Shown here: piece after piece, positions 1 to 11,247 of the stretch
Position numbering within the stretch: position 1 is the stretch's first letter
Layout: every line of letters starts with the position of its first letter
Source: Bradyrhizobium yuanmingense
GTDB taxonomy: Bacteria > Pseudomonadota > Alphaproteobacteria > Rhizobiales > Xanthobacteraceae
Length of the DNA stretch: 64,000 nt
Assembly (NCBI RefSeq): GCF_029167105.1
Contig: NZ_JARFML010000007.1
Coordinates: 186,001-250,000, forward strand
Direction: 5' to 3'
The notes under the pieces: model-generated
Databases searched by the model: none
The model's input: only the letters and a program-made list of their open reading frames with translations
Told to the model about the DNA's origin: nothing
Made by a program: the position numbers and the translations under genes

Positions 1-54
1 GATGACGTTAGAAAATTCCTCGGTGCGCAATGTCTCGATCGACGTGATCTTCAC
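1..54 (-). CDS. Mandelate racemase/muconate-lactonizing-type protein, 5' end only
   Basis: Only the first 18 codons lie in the window; the gene runs off the left edge. They translate as VKITSIETLRTEEFSNVI, the opening beta strand typical of enolase-superfamily acid-sugar dehydratases and racemases. The start is GTG at 54, supported by a GGGAGG ribosome binding site at plus positions 63-68. The gene is divergent from the GntR-type regulator at 231, the usual layout for a catabolic gene and its regulator. Superfamily membership is inferred from a very short stretch, and the substrate cannot be told. Confidence 0.5.
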   Translation of the reverse strand, partial: MKITSIETLRTEEFSNVI

Positions 55-145
55 GGCAACATCCTCCCATCGAAAGGCGCTTTGCGCCCGACGTCTCATT
101 TTGCACTGCAGCATGCTGTAGGGCGTGCCGACGTCTTACGCTTGC

Positions 146-161
146 TTGTAATATATCACAA
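146..161. promoter_or_regulatory. Imperfect palindrome, candidate GntR operator
   Basis: TTGTAATATATCACAA is a 16-base inverted repeat with one mismatched symmetric pair. It lies in the short divergent gap between the enolase-superfamily gene and the GntR gene. GntR/FCD regulators commonly bind such AT-rich dyads next to their own promoters. Two look-alike blocks (around 112-129 and 162-178, both CATG followed by a TAGGG(C/G)(G)TGCC-like run) flank it. Binding is inference. Confidence 0.33.
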
Positions 162-230
162 CATGTTTTAGGGGTGCCACAACAAGGCGCCATCCTGCAA
201 CGAGAGCGCGGGCTGACGGGAGAAAACGAC

Positions 231-998
231 ATGGCACGACGCAAGCGCGCGCTCGAAGTGGTGAAGGACGACGAGGACGGCGGAAGCCGGCGCTCCCGTA
301 GCAACCGTCTCAACTTCTTCGAGTTGGCCTATCAAAGGATCGAAGAGCTCCTGGTTCATTGCGAGCTCAAGCCCGGCCAGTTCATGACGATGCTGGAATT
401 GCAGCAGATCACCGGCTTCGGGCGTACACCGGTGCATCACGCCGTCAATCGTCTCTCCGCCGACACCCTCATCATCATCCGGCCGCGTCATGGCCTCAAC
501 ATCGCGCCGATCGATCTGGCGCGCGAGCGCATGCTGCTGGACTTGCGCCGCGACATGGAGCGTTTCGTGATCCGCCTTGCGGCCGATCGTGCCAGCCTGT
601 CGCATCGAAATCAGGCGCTGCACATCGAGCGTCTGCTGCGCGAGCGCCGCGCCAGCCTGACGCTCGACGAATTCAATCATATCGACCGCCGCATCGATGC
701 GCTGGTGCTGGAGGCGGCCGGCGAACCTTTCCTGGTGCATACGATGCGGCCGCTGCACACGCTGTATCGCCGCATCGGCTACATCCACCATCGCTTCATG
801 CCGGGGCAGGCGGATCTGTCAGGCACGATCGATCACCATCTCGCCATTCTTGCTGCCGTCGCCAACCGCCGCGTCGAGGACGCGGTGAAGGCGAGCGACG
901 CACTGATCGACTACATGGGCGAGATGTTTACGGGCATGGAGGCGGGGATCGATCCGCGCCTGCTCGATTGCAGCATCGAGCCGCTGCTCGGCACGTAG
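231..998 (+). CDS. GntR-family transcriptional regulator (FCD-like)
   Basis: 255-residue cytosolic regulator. An N-terminal winged helix (about residues 30-95) with the recognition segment GFGRTPVHHAVNRL is followed by an all-helical ligand domain (about 100-235) resembling FCD domains, which bind small organic acids through a metal. The ATG at 231 is preferred because GGGAG lies about 8 bases upstream; a GTG at 174 would add 19 residues but has no clear ribosome binding site. It is divergent from an enolase-superfamily gene and followed by an MFS transporter, so it probably controls uptake and breakdown of a sugar acid. The substrate is unknown. Confidence 0.8.
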   Translation: MARRKRALEVVKDDEDGGSRRSRSNRLNFFELAYQRIEELLVHCELKPGQFMTMLELQQITGFGRTPVHHAVNRLSADTLIIIRPRHGLNIAPIDLARERMLLDLRRDMERFVIRLAADRASLSHRNQALHIERLLRERRASLTLDEFNHIDRRIDALVLEAAGEPFLVHTMRPLHTLYRRIGYIHHRFMPGQADLSGTIDHHLAILAAVANRRVEDAVKASDALIDYMGEMFTGMEAGIDPRLLDCSIEPLLGT

Positions 999-1090
999 AG
1001 CGTGATCCGAGTGTGCAGCGGTTCTCCGAAAAGATCATGCTCAAAACAATAAGCTGAAGCGCGATGAGATCCTGATCTCATCGCGCTTCA
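998..1090. repeat. Two-hairpin palindromic intergenic repeat
   Basis: The first arm pair is GAGCGTGATC (998-1007) with GATCATGCTC (1033-1042). A second, perfect dyad of about 16 base pairs runs from 1055 to 1090. The unit begins at the stop codon of the GntR gene and ends 25 bases before the MFS gene. I remember very similar units as abundant in Bradyrhizobium and relatives (knowledge, not searched). It may also act as a terminator or RNA processing site between the two genes, but no T-run follows. Confidence 0.6.
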
Positions 1091-1115
1091 GAGAGTTCTG
1101 AAGAAAGGAAGAAGA

Positions 1116-2480
1116 ATGTCAACGATGGCGATGCCACAGGCGACCGCGAGCGAAGCCGCGGTCCGCTACCTCATCACGAACTACAGTCCCAAGGGCAACA
1201 AGGTCGGCTGGCTGATGATGGCCTCCATCCTGGTCGAGGCCTGGGACCTCTATTCCATTGCCTTCGTGCTGATCTTCATCAAGGAACAGTACAATCCCGA
1301 TCCGCTGATGCTCGGCCTCGCCGCCGCCGGCACGCAAGGCGGCGCGCTGATCGGCGCGCTGCTCGGCGGCTGGCTGTCCGACAAGATCGGCCGCCGCGTG
1401 ATGTTCCTGGTGACGATGGTGCTGTTCATCGTGCTGGCGCTGGCGCAGGCCTTCGTGCCCAGCGTCGGCTGGCTCGTCGTGATCCGCTTTCTGCTCGGCA
1501 TTCCGCTCGGCTCCGACATCTCGACCGGCTACACTTACATCATGGAATCCATGGCCAAGGGCGAGCGCGAGGTCATGGGCAACCGTTGGCAGTTCATGTT
1601 CGCCGTCGGCGAAGTGCTCACCATCGGCGTCATCGTGATCTTCCTCCTGACCGACATGAACCACGAGATGCTGTGGCGCGTGACGCTCGGTCTCGGCGCG
1701 GTGCCGGCGCTGATCATCCTGATCATGCGCCACGACGTGCCCGAGACGGCGGTGTGGCTGGTGCAAAAGGGCCGCTACCGCGAGGCCAAGCAGGTCGCGC
1801 GCGAGATGTTCAACGACAACCTCGACATGCTGCCGGATCGGGACGTGGAGGTGCCGAAGACCAGCACACGCGCATTCCTCGCCGACCTCAGGAAGGATCC
1901 GATTCGCTGGCGCGCCACCCTCTATGGCTGGATCGCCTGTTTCGCCCAGGCGAGCGAGTTCTCGACCTTCGCGTTCTATCTGCCGGTGCTGTTCGTGATG
2001 GTTGGCGTCTCGAGCGTGCTCGGCATCAATGTGGTGACGATGGCGCTGTTTTCTTTCGCCGCCCTGTCGGGCTGGGTGGGACCCTTGCTGACGCCGAAGA
2101 TCGGCCATCGCGGCATCGCGATCGCGGGCTTCTCCATCGTGCTGGTGTCGCTCCTGGTCGCGGCCTTCGCGCTCTACACCGACAACAAGATCCTGCTGCC
2201 GTTCGCCGCCGCCGGCATGCTCTGGGGCCATTATTGGGACGCGTCGAACTGCATGACGATTCCGACCATGGTTGCCCGTCCGCGATATCGGGGCACCGCA
2301 AGCGGCTTCGCCTACATGTTCGTGAAGCTGCCGTCGTTTCTGGCGATCTTCCTGTTCCCAACGGTGTTTGCCGCGATCGGGCAGGCGAATGCCACGCTGA
2401 TGGTCGCGATCTTCCCGCTGGTAGGCCTGCTTGCCGCGATCTTCATCCTGCCGGAAGTCTACGGCTACGAGAACGATTGA
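1116..2480 (+). CDS. MFS transporter, metabolite:proton symporter type
   Basis: 454-residue integral membrane protein with about 12 predicted helices. The loop after helix 2 carries the MFS signature GGWLSDKIGRR (84-94), and a PETAVWL motif (near 210) resembles the PES/PET motif of sugar and organic-acid porters. The acidic EAWDLYSIAF stretch in helix 1 is typical of metabolite:H+ symporters. The ATG follows an AAGGAAG ribosome binding site. It lies downstream of the GntR regulator across a palindromic repeat and probably imports the compound broken down by the enolase-superfamily enzyme. The substrate is unproven. Confidence 0.8.
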   Translation: MSTMAMPQATASEAAVRYLITNYSPKGNKVGWLMMASILVEAWDLYSIAFVLIFIKEQYNPDPLMLGLAAAGTQGGALIGALLGGWLSDKIGRRVMFLVTMVLFIVLALAQAFVPSVGWLVVIRFLLGIPLGSDISTGYTYIMESMAKGEREVMGNRWQFMFAVGEVLTIGVIVIFLLTDMNHEMLWRVTLGLGAVPALIILIMRHDVPETAVWLVQKGRYREAKQVAREMFNDNLDMLPDRDVEVPKTSTRAFLADLRKDPIRWRATLYGWIACFAQASEFSTFAFYLPVLFVMVGVSSVLGINVVTMALFSFAALSGWVGPLLTPKIGHRGIAIAGFSIVLVSLLVAAFALYTDNKILLPFAAAGMLWGHYWDASNCMTIPTMVARPRYRGTASGFAYMFVKLPSFLAIFLFPTVFAAIGQANATLMVAIFPLVGLLAAIFILPEVYGYEND

Positions 2481-2488
2481 CGAAGCGA

Positions 2489-2522
2489 TTCCCGGTCGCG
2501 GCCATCGCCGCGATCGGGAGAA
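2489..2522. terminator. Hairpin between convergent genes
   Basis: TCCCGGTCGCGG and CCGCGATCGGGA form a 12-base-pair stem with one G-T position and a 6-base loop. It sits between the stop codons of the converging MFS and ArsB-type genes. There is no strong T-run, so function as a bidirectional terminator is inferred from position. Confidence 0.45.
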
Positions 2523-2538
2523 TTTCGTTCCGCCGCGC

Positions 2539-3789
2539 TTACATGATTGCCGCGGCTAACGCCGCGATCAGGGCCGGCGGCGTCACCAGCAGGCCGAGCT
2601 TGAGGAACGGCCAGGCGCCGACTTCGATCTTCTCGCGGCGGAGCGCGACCAGCCAGAGGATGGTGGCGAGCGAGCCGGTGACCGACAGATTGGGGCCGAG
2701 ATCGACGCCGATCAGGATAGCGCTGACCACCGGCGCGGGCAGATGATCGCTGGCGGCGACCGAGCCGGCGACGAGACCGACCGGGAGATTGTTGGCGATG
2801 TTGTCGGCGAGCGCGGTGGCGATGCCGACACTCCAGGCGGCTTTCGTCGCGGATTGCGCCACCGCCTGCTGCAGCAGCGCGCTGAGATGCGCGATCACGC
2901 CGGTCTTCACCAGCGCTTCGACCATGACGAAGAGTCCGCCGACCAGCGGCAGCACGCTCCAGGAGACGCCGCGCAGCACCGGCAAGGGCGACTGCCGGTT
3001 GATCAGCAGCACGATCGCCGCCGTCGCCGCGCCGCAGATGAAGGTCGGCAGGCCGAGCTGCTTGTCCAGCGCTGACGCCGTGATCAGCACGATACCGATC
3101 GCGACGATGCCTATTGCGGTGAGCTTGCCGCCGCGGCCGAGCTTGGGATGCGGCACGCTGCGCGCGATCGTCTCTTCCCTCAGCGCGCGGTGCTGGGTCA
3201 GGCGCAGCACGATGTAGGTCAGCAGGATCGACGCCGCCGAGGGCAAGGCGAACAGGCGTAGCCATTCCGTCAGGTGCGGCATGCGCGCGCCGAACACGAC
3301 GAGGTTGGCGGGGTTGGAGATCGGCAGAACGAAACTCGCGGCATTTGCGATGAAGGCGCAGACGAACAGATAAGGCAGCGGCTTCGCGCCGGCCGCGCGC
3401 GTTGCGGCATAGACGGCCGGCGTTAGCACGATCGCGGTGGCATCGTTGGAAAGCAGCACGGTCACCAGCGTGCCGACGAGATAGATCAGCAGGAACAACC
3501 GCTGCGGCGAGCCGCGTGCGTATTCCACCGCGAGCGCGGCCAGATAATCGAACAGGCCTTCGAGCCGCGCCAGCTCGGCGATCAGCATCATTCCGATCAG
3601 GAAGAGATAGACGTCGAGGCCTTTCTCGATGCCCGTCAGCGCGTCCTGCCAAGGCAGCAAACCAAACAGCACCAGGGCGCTCGCGCCGATGGCGGCCCAG
3701 ATCGCCTCGGGCAGGCGAAACGGCCGGATGATGACGCAGGCGGTCGCGACGACGATGATGCTCCAGGCCCAGATGGCGTCAGACGGCAC
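2539..3789 (-). CDS. ArsB-type transporter (arsenite/anion permease, IT superfamily)
   Basis: 416-residue polytopic membrane protein with 10-12 hydrophobic segments. Two motifs place it with ArsB-like permeases: SNDATAIVLTPAV (114-126) and DNIANNLPVG (329-338), followed by VDLGPNLSVTGSLAT (from 362). ArsB exports arsenite or antimonite; related IT-superfamily members move other anions. The upstream MFS gene (3814-5097) ends 24 bases before this start on the same strand, so the two are probably co-transcribed. No ArsR repressor or ArsC reductase is nearby, so arsenic as substrate is an inference from family resemblance. Confidence 0.75.
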   Translation of the reverse strand: MPSDAIWAWSIIVVATACVIIRPFRLPEAIWAAIGASALVLFGLLPWQDALTGIEKGLDVYLFLIGMMLIAELARLEGLFDYLAALAVEYARGSPQRLFLLIYLVGTLVTVLLSNDATAIVLTPAVYAATRAAGAKPLPYLFVCAFIANAASFVLPISNPANLVVFGARMPHLTEWLRLFALPSAASILLTYIVLRLTQHRALREETIARSVPHPKLGRGGKLTAIGIVAIGIVLITASALDKQLGLPTFICGAATAAIVLLINRQSPLPVLRGVSWSVLPLVGGLFVMVEALVKTGVIAHLSALLQQAVAQSATKAAWSVGIATALADNIANNLPVGLVAGSVAASDHLPAPVVSAILIGVDLGPNLSVTGSLATILWLVALRREKIEVGAWPFLKLGLLVTPPALIAALAAAIM

Positions 3790-3813
3790 GGTCGATCCTC
3801 GAATGCAGGCAGT

Positions 3814-5097
3814 TCATTCGGCAGCGATAGCGGAAGCCGACGCCGCTGTCTTCCCCTGCGGGCGCGGGTCGTCGTCGCCGCTTTGCCGCGTCTCGGGCAA
3901 CGCAACGAGGCAGATGACCGCGCCGATCGCCGCGACGGCGCCGAGCGTGACGAACGCTGCGCTGTAACCGGCACCGACCACGATGAGGCCGGCCAGAGTC
4001 GTCGATAGCGCCGCGCCAATGCTCTGGGCGGTGATGACCGCGCCCTGCGCGACGTTGAAGCGGCCGGTGTTGCGCATGAGGTCGGCGGTGATGACCGGGA
4101 AGATCGCGCCAAAGATACCGGCGCCGACGCCGTCAAGAAGCTGGACGCCGACCAGCCAGAATGGGTTGTTGGAGAGCGTGTAGAGTGCGCCGCGAGTCGG
4201 CAGGATCAACAATGCGGCAAGGAAGAAGCGCTTGTGGCCCCAGCTGTTGGCGCGTGCGCCGACCAGCATGGCAAACGGCACCATCACCAGTTGCGCCGCG
4301 ACGATGCAGGCCGACATCAGGCTGGTGCCGATGTGCTTGTCCTGGAGCGTGAGCTTCTGCCCGACCAGCGGGAGCATCGCAGCGTTCGAGAGGTGAAACA
4401 GCAGCACGCAGACCGCGAAGACGAGGAGAGGGCGGCAGGTCAGGAGCACGCCAAGGCCCGAGGGCGTTTCCCGCTGCGCATCTCTGCCCGCATCGAGCAG
4501 CCCGCGCGCCAGCTCGTGATCGATGGCGCGAGCGGGGATCGCGAGGATGCTGAAGAGGCTTGCGATCGCCATCGCGCCGAGGAGGGAGAAGACGACGGTC
4601 GGGCCAAACCAATAGGCAGAGATACCCGCCAGCGCGGCCGCAACGGCATTGCCGGCATGGTTGAAGGTCTCGTTGCGGCCGATCCGTCGGGTGAACGCGG
4701 CGTGGCCGAAGATACCGAGCGAGACGGCAGCGATCGCGGGTGGAAAGACGACGGCGGCGGCCTGGGCAAGGCCTTGCGAGATCGTGACCGGCAGGAAGCC
4801 TGGAAACAACGGCAGCGAGAGCGAGGCCACCGTCACCATGACCGCAGCGGTGACCATCACCAGCCGCTTTGCCCGGGTCGCGTCGACGAGCGCACCGGCA
4901 GGCGTCTGTGCCACGATGCCGGCAATGGTCGCGATCGACATCACGAGGCCGATGCGCGCCTCGTCCCAGTGCTGCTCGGTGAGGAGGTAGACCGCGAGAT
5001 AGGGGCCGAGCCCGTCCCGGACGTCAGCAAGGAAGAAATTGGCCGCGTCCAGGGCGCGGCCGGCCTGCCTTGCCTGATCGGGGTATTCGCTGGACAT
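3814..5097 (-). CDS. MFS transporter next to the ArsB-type gene
   Basis: 427-residue membrane protein with about 12 helices. It has the N-terminal MFS pattern GALVDATRAKR in the helix 2-3 loop and an asymmetric central loop near residue 200. ATG at 5097 is chosen (preceded by GAGAA); a TTG at 5133 would add 12 residues. It is the upstream gene of a likely two-gene unit with the ArsB-type transporter, which suggests a related export role. The C-terminal tail is Ala-rich and polar. The substrate is not visible from sequence; a drug, glycolytic-intermediate or organoarsenical exporter would all fit. Confidence 0.72.
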   Translation of the reverse strand: MSSEYPDQARQAGRALDAANFFLADVRDGLGPYLAVYLLTEQHWDEARIGLVMSIATIAGIVAQTPAGALVDATRAKRLVMVTAAVMVTVASLSLPLFPGFLPVTISQGLAQAAAVVFPPAIAAVSLGIFGHAAFTRRIGRNETFNHAGNAVAAALAGISAYWFGPTVVFSLLGAMAIASLFSILAIPARAIDHELARGLLDAGRDAQRETPSGLGVLLTCRPLLVFAVCVLLFHLSNAAMLPLVGQKLTLQDKHIGTSLMSACIVAAQLVMVPFAMLVGARANSWGHKRFFLAALLILPTRGALYTLSNNPFWLVGVQLLDGVGAGIFGAIFPVITADLMRNTGRFNVAQGAVITAQSIGAALSTTLAGLIVVGAGYSAAFVTLGAVAAIGAVICLVALPETRQSGDDDPRPQGKTAASASAIAAE

Positions 5098-5204
5098 CGG
5101 TTTCTCGATCGAGGCTGGGACGCGCCGCGGCAAGAACCGGTATCCGGCATCATTGTTCGCGCCTTCAACTTCACACCAGCGAGTTGGGGCGACGCAATGG
5201 CGCG

Positions 5205-5230
5205 GTCATTGCTTCTGCGCCCGCAATGAC
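5205..5230 (-). terminator. Hairpin downstream of hybrid kinase
   Basis: GTCATTGC and GCAATGAC make an 8-base-pair stem with a 10-base loop, 32 bases past the stop codon of the minus-strand kinase gene and before the next minus-strand gene. No T-run follows. It may instead be a small dispersed palindrome of the chromosome. Confidence 0.3.
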
Positions 5231-5262
5231 GAAATTTGCGGCGGCTCTCGCGAATGTGACAC

Positions 5263-7728
5263 TCACCTTGCCACCGACAGCTTCTCCATGATCGCCTTGC
5301 GCAGGATGCGCGAGAGCGATTCCACCGAATACGGCTTCTGGATCAGCTCGAATCCGCGGTGGGCGTTCTCGGCCAGCACGGTGCTGTAGCCGGAGGTGAG
5401 CACCACGGGCAGGCCTGGATAGCGCTCGCGGATGATGCCGGCGAGCTCGACCCCGTTCATGCCGGGCATGATGACGTCGGAGAACACGAGGTCGACGGCA
5501 AATTCGTTCTCGCCCAGGATCGCCAGCGCCGCGTTGGCATTGGCGACGCGGCGCACGACATAGCCGAGATCCTCCAGGAGCTCGGTGGAGAAGCGGCCGA
5601 CCTCGTCGTCGTCCTCGACCACGAGCACGCGATAGCCACGCCCGGTCGTGGCCGCCTCGTGGCTCAGCGCCGCTGCTTCATTCTCGGTGGTGGGGCTTTG
5701 CGCCTGCGGCAGGTAGATGGTGAAGGTGGCACCTTCACCTTGCGTGCTCGTCACCGCAATGTCGCCCTCGGACTGCTTTGCGAAGCCGAAGGCCTGGCTG
5801 AGCCCGAGGCCGGTGCCCTTGCCGACCTCCTTGGTGGTGAAGAACGGCTCGAAGATCGAGTCGAGATGTTCCGGCGCGATGCCGCTGCCGGTGTCGGTGA
5901 CGGAGATCGCGACATAGTCGCCGCGGCGCGCCGATTGTGCGCGCAGGCTCGGTATTCCCGAGACCTTGCGCACGGCGATGGTGAGGCGGCCTTCGCCGTC
6001 CATGGCATCGCGGGCGTTGATGGCGAGATTGATCAGCGCGGTCTCGAACTGGGCGATGTCGGCCACCGTGAAGCAACCGGCGTCCCGAACCTCCACGGCG
6101 ATCTCGATGCGGGCGCCGACCAGGGGCCGCACCAGCTGCGCCACGCCCTCGACCTGGCTGCCGACGTCGAAGATCTGCGGCTTCAGCGGTTGCCGGCGCG
6201 CGAAGGCCAGAAGTTGCGCGGTCAGCTTGGAGGCGCGCTCGACCGTGTCGGAGATGGCGTCGACGTAGCGTCGGCGGCGCTCCTCCGGCAACTCGCGGCG
6301 GCGCAGGAAATCGGTCGCAGAGCGGATGATGGTGAGGAGATTGTTGAAGTCGTGCGCGACGCCACCGGTGAGCTGGCCGATCGCCTCCATCTTCTGCGAC
6401 TGCCGCAGCGCTTCCTCGCCGCGGCGTCGCTCGGTGATGTCCACCGCCTCGGGCACGGCGCCGGTGATGTTGCCCTGGCGGTCGAGCACGGGACGCATGC
6501 CGAAGTCGAAATCGCGCTCGCCGATAGGAAGGCGAAGGCGCATCTCCAGCCGCACCGCTTCGCCCCTGAGCACGGTGTCGAAGGCTTCGCGCACCAGCGT
6601 GCCCATGCCTTCCGTCGCGCTGAACCAGGGAGTCTCCCACAACGGCCTGCCGATTACGTCGGACGAGCTCGCGTTGATGCCGGCGAGCGCGGTCTTGTTG
6701 GCGTAGACCAGCTGGCCCTCGAGATTGACCAGGCCCTGATACTGATTGCTGGTCTCCAGGATCGCGCGCAGCCGCGCCTCGTTGGCTTCGAGCTCGGCGG
6801 TGCGCTCGGCGATGCGCTCTTCCAGCGTCTCGTTCAGCCGCCGGAGCTCGATCTCGGCCTGCTTGGCGACGGTGACATCGTGGGCGACTCCGATGAAGCC
6901 GATATGCTTGCCGGTCGCATCCCAGCGCGGCTGCGATTCCGAGCGCAGCCAGCGCCATTCGCCGCCGGCGTTCTTGTAGCGCGCTTCCAGCACGAAGGGT
7001 TTGAGGGACGCTTCACCCTGGACGGATTGCTGCAGCACGTGCGGCAGGTCGTCGGGATGCAGCACCTTGCGCCAGTCGAAGTCGATGGCCTGATCGTAGG
7101 GCAGGCCGACGAAATCGACATAGGCCTGGTTGGCGAAGGACCGCTTGCGGTCGAGCTTGGTGACCCAGATCGGCACCGGCGCGCTGTCGGCGATCAGCCG
7201 GAAGCGCTCCTCGCTTTCGCGCAGCGTCTCGCGCGCCAGCGCCTGATCGGTGATGTCGATATGGGCGCCGACGAGCCGGATGGCGCGGCCGTCCTTGTCG
7301 CGCTCGATCTTTGCGACTACGCGGATCCAGCGGGTCTCGCCGTCGCTGGGGCGGATGATGCGGTATTCGGCGCTATAGTCTTCGCTCGCTCCGGCGAGAG
7401 CTTCGAAGAAATGCTTGACGGTGGCGTCGCGGTCGTCGGGATGGATACGGTTGACCCAATCCTCGTGCGTCTCCTCGGCGGCTTCCGGCGGAAGGCCGTG
7501 GATCATCAGATATTCGGGCGAACGTCGGTTCTTGAAGCCTTCGCGGAAATCGACCTCGACGCCGCCGACCTTCCCGATGCGCTGGATGCGCGCCAGCTCG
7601 GCCTCGCGCTCCTGCAGCGCGCGATAGGCGTTGTCGCGCTCGCGCGCGACGTCTTCGAGGTGCTGGCGCAGCCTTTCGGCGGCGATGGTCTCAGGCAAGG
7701 GATCGTTCAAGGCATCGGCCGTTGTCAT
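5263..7728 (-). CDS. Triple-PAS hybrid histidine kinase with receiver domain
   Basis: About 821-residue soluble sensor kinase without membrane helices. Order: short coiled coil, PAS (about 50-160), PAS (about 170-290), coiled coil (AERTAELEANEARL), PAS (about 320-435), HisKA with phospho-His 459 in GGVAHDFNNLL, HATPase with N571, a DTGSG box and GKGTGLGL, then a C-terminal receiver with Asp 751 (FSDVIMPGMNG) and Lys 798. It should sense a cytosolic cue and pass phosphate to its own receiver and then to an unknown partner. ATG at 7728 is used; a GTG at 7740 is possible. No response regulator is adjacent. A second kinase of the same HisKA type is at 12585-14102. Confidence 0.88.
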   Translation of the reverse strand: MTTADALNDPLPETIAAERLRQHLEDVARERDNAYRALQEREAELARIQRIGKVGGVEVDFREGFKNRRSPEYLMIHGLPPEAAEETHEDWVNRIHPDDRDATVKHFFEALAGASEDYSAEYRIIRPSDGETRWIRVVAKIERDKDGRAIRLVGAHIDITDQALARETLRESEERFRLIADSAPVPIWVTKLDRKRSFANQAYVDFVGLPYDQAIDFDWRKVLHPDDLPHVLQQSVQGEASLKPFVLEARYKNAGGEWRWLRSESQPRWDATGKHIGFIGVAHDVTVAKQAEIELRRLNETLEERIAERTAELEANEARLRAILETSNQYQGLVNLEGQLVYANKTALAGINASSSDVIGRPLWETPWFSATEGMGTLVREAFDTVLRGEAVRLEMRLRLPIGERDFDFGMRPVLDRQGNITGAVPEAVDITERRRGEEALRQSQKMEAIGQLTGGVAHDFNNLLTIIRSATDFLRRRELPEERRRRYVDAISDTVERASKLTAQLLAFARRQPLKPQIFDVGSQVEGVAQLVRPLVGARIEIAVEVRDAGCFTVADIAQFETALINLAINARDAMDGEGRLTIAVRKVSGIPSLRAQSARRGDYVAISVTDTGSGIAPEHLDSIFEPFFTTKEVGKGTGLGLSQAFGFAKQSEGDIAVTSTQGEGATFTIYLPQAQSPTTENEAAALSHEAATTGRGYRVLVVEDDDEVGRFSTELLEDLGYVVRRVANANAALAILGENEFAVDLVFSDVIMPGMNGVELAGIIRERYPGLPVVLTSGYSTVLAENAHRGFELIQKPYSVESLSRILRKAIMEKLSVAR

Positions 7729-7957
7729 GCAGGTGCGCACGTGCCGGACCGATATTCACACAGACGGAGCGTGATGGCCATTGTTTAGAGGGCAGGTGGT
7801 GCCGGGAAATGGGGGCGCGTGCCTGAACGTGGAGAAGTACGCGGCGGCAACGTCCGGTCTGGCAATTTGTTCCGAATACTGGAACGATTGGCGGATTGAG
7901 GCGTCGTCGCGAGGCGCCAGCGCGCGCATAAGCTTTCCTTTCCCACGAGGCTAAATC

Positions 7958-9028
7958 TTGAAGCTCTTTATCTGCCAGGCCTGCGGCAACGTCCTCTATT
8001 TCGAGAACCGCGCCTGCGAACGCTGCGGCCATCGGATCGCCTTCCTGCCGGAGAAGGAGACGATGTCGGCGATCGAGGCCGACGGAGACGCCTGGGCCAT
8101 CCTCGCCGACAAGGGCGAGAGCCGGATGCTGTGCCGGAATGCCGAGTACGACGCCTGCAACTGGCTGACCGACGCAGGCGATAGCACCGGCTATTGCCGC
8201 GCCTGCCGTCACAATGGGACAGTGCCAAACCTTTCGGATCCGGCGCAGCTCGCCGGCTGGCGCGAGCTGGAGGTGGCCAAGCACCGGCTGTTCTATTCCC
8301 TGATCCGCTGGAAGCTGCCGCTCCAGACTCGCCAGGACAATCCCGAGCATGGCCTGATCTTCAACTTCCTCGCCGACGATCCGCACAGCGGCGAGAAGGT
8401 CATGACCGGCCATGACAACGGCCTGATCACGATCGCGCTGACCGAGGCCGACGACATCGAGCGCGAGCGGCGCCGGCTCGAGATGGGCGAGCCCTACCGG
8501 ACGCTGCTCGGGCATTTCCGCCACGAGGTCGGACATTACTTCTGGGATGTGCTGGTGCGCGATGGCGGCAAGCTCGACCAGTGCCGCGCCGTCTTCGGCG
8601 ACGATAGCGCCGATTACGGCCAGGCCCTACAGCGCCATTATGCCGAGGGCGCGCCGCCGGACTGGCAGCAGAACTACGTCTCGGCCTATGCCACGACACA
8701 TCCATGGGAGGATTTTGCCGAGACATGGGCGCATTACCTCCACATCGTGGATGCCCTGGAAATGGCCGCCGAGTTCGGCATGGAGGTGCGTCCCAAGGTC
8801 GACCGCGACGGGGAGCTGACGGCGCGCATCCGCTTCAACCCGTACGAGGCCAGGGAGGTCGAGGCGCTGGTCAACGCATGGCTGCCCTTCACCTTCGCCA
8901 TGAACAGCGTCAACCGCGCCATGGGCCTGCGCGACCTCTATCCCTTCATCCTGTCGCCCGCGGTGGTCGGCAAGCTGGGCTTCATTCATGACCTGGTCCG
9001 GGACGCGGCCAAGGCCGGAAAGTCCTAG
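7958..9028 (+). CDS. Zinc-ribbon putative zinc metallopeptidase
   Basis: 356-residue cytosolic protein. The N-terminus has a zinc ribbon (C6, C9, C20, C23) and a second Cys set (C59, C67, C80, C83). A metallopeptidase-like domain carries HEVGH (189-193) with WEDFAETWAHYLH further on. This matches the family of putative zinc-binding metallopeptidases I remember as Peptidase_Mx (formerly DUF2248), common in alphaproteobacteria and of unknown substrate. The start is TTG at 7958, supported by GAGG 8 bases upstream. It stands alone between a hybrid kinase and pccA. Peptidase activity is inferred only from the HExxH motif. Confidence 0.8.
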   Translation: MKLFICQACGNVLYFENRACERCGHRIAFLPEKETMSAIEADGDAWAILADKGESRMLCRNAEYDACNWLTDAGDSTGYCRACRHNGTVPNLSDPAQLAGWRELEVAKHRLFYSLIRWKLPLQTRQDNPEHGLIFNFLADDPHSGEKVMTGHDNGLITIALTEADDIERERRRLEMGEPYRTLLGHFRHEVGHYFWDVLVRDGGKLDQCRAVFGDDSADYGQALQRHYAEGAPPDWQQNYVSAYATTHPWEDFAETWAHYLHIVDALEMAAEFGMEVRPKVDRDGELTARIRFNPYEAREVEALVNAWLPFTFAMNSVNRAMGLRDLYPFILSPAVVGKLGFIHDLVRDAAKAGKS

Positions 9029-9207
9029 GGATGCCGCACGGCAGGCGCGCCGGGCCCATTTCGGTCTTGCGCTGGTACGCCAAAGGCGGCCCGATTTAGA
9101 CCGTTGCCTCCGGCCCATTTTGATGTACCACGGGAGCCACACGGCCCCTCCCAAAGGCCCCAACGGCCAGGGAAGGGTCCCGCCCAAGGTCGAGACTCAA
9201 GAAAAGC

Positions 9208-11223
<2,016 letters not shown>

Positions 11224-11247
11224 GCGCGCCAAAGCGCAATAGTAGAC

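Noticed and set aside
5359..7788. 809-residue plus-strand frame
   Set aside because: This is a mirror of the hybrid kinase gene caused by high GC content; it shows no domains, while the minus strand shows three PAS domains, a kinase and a receiver.
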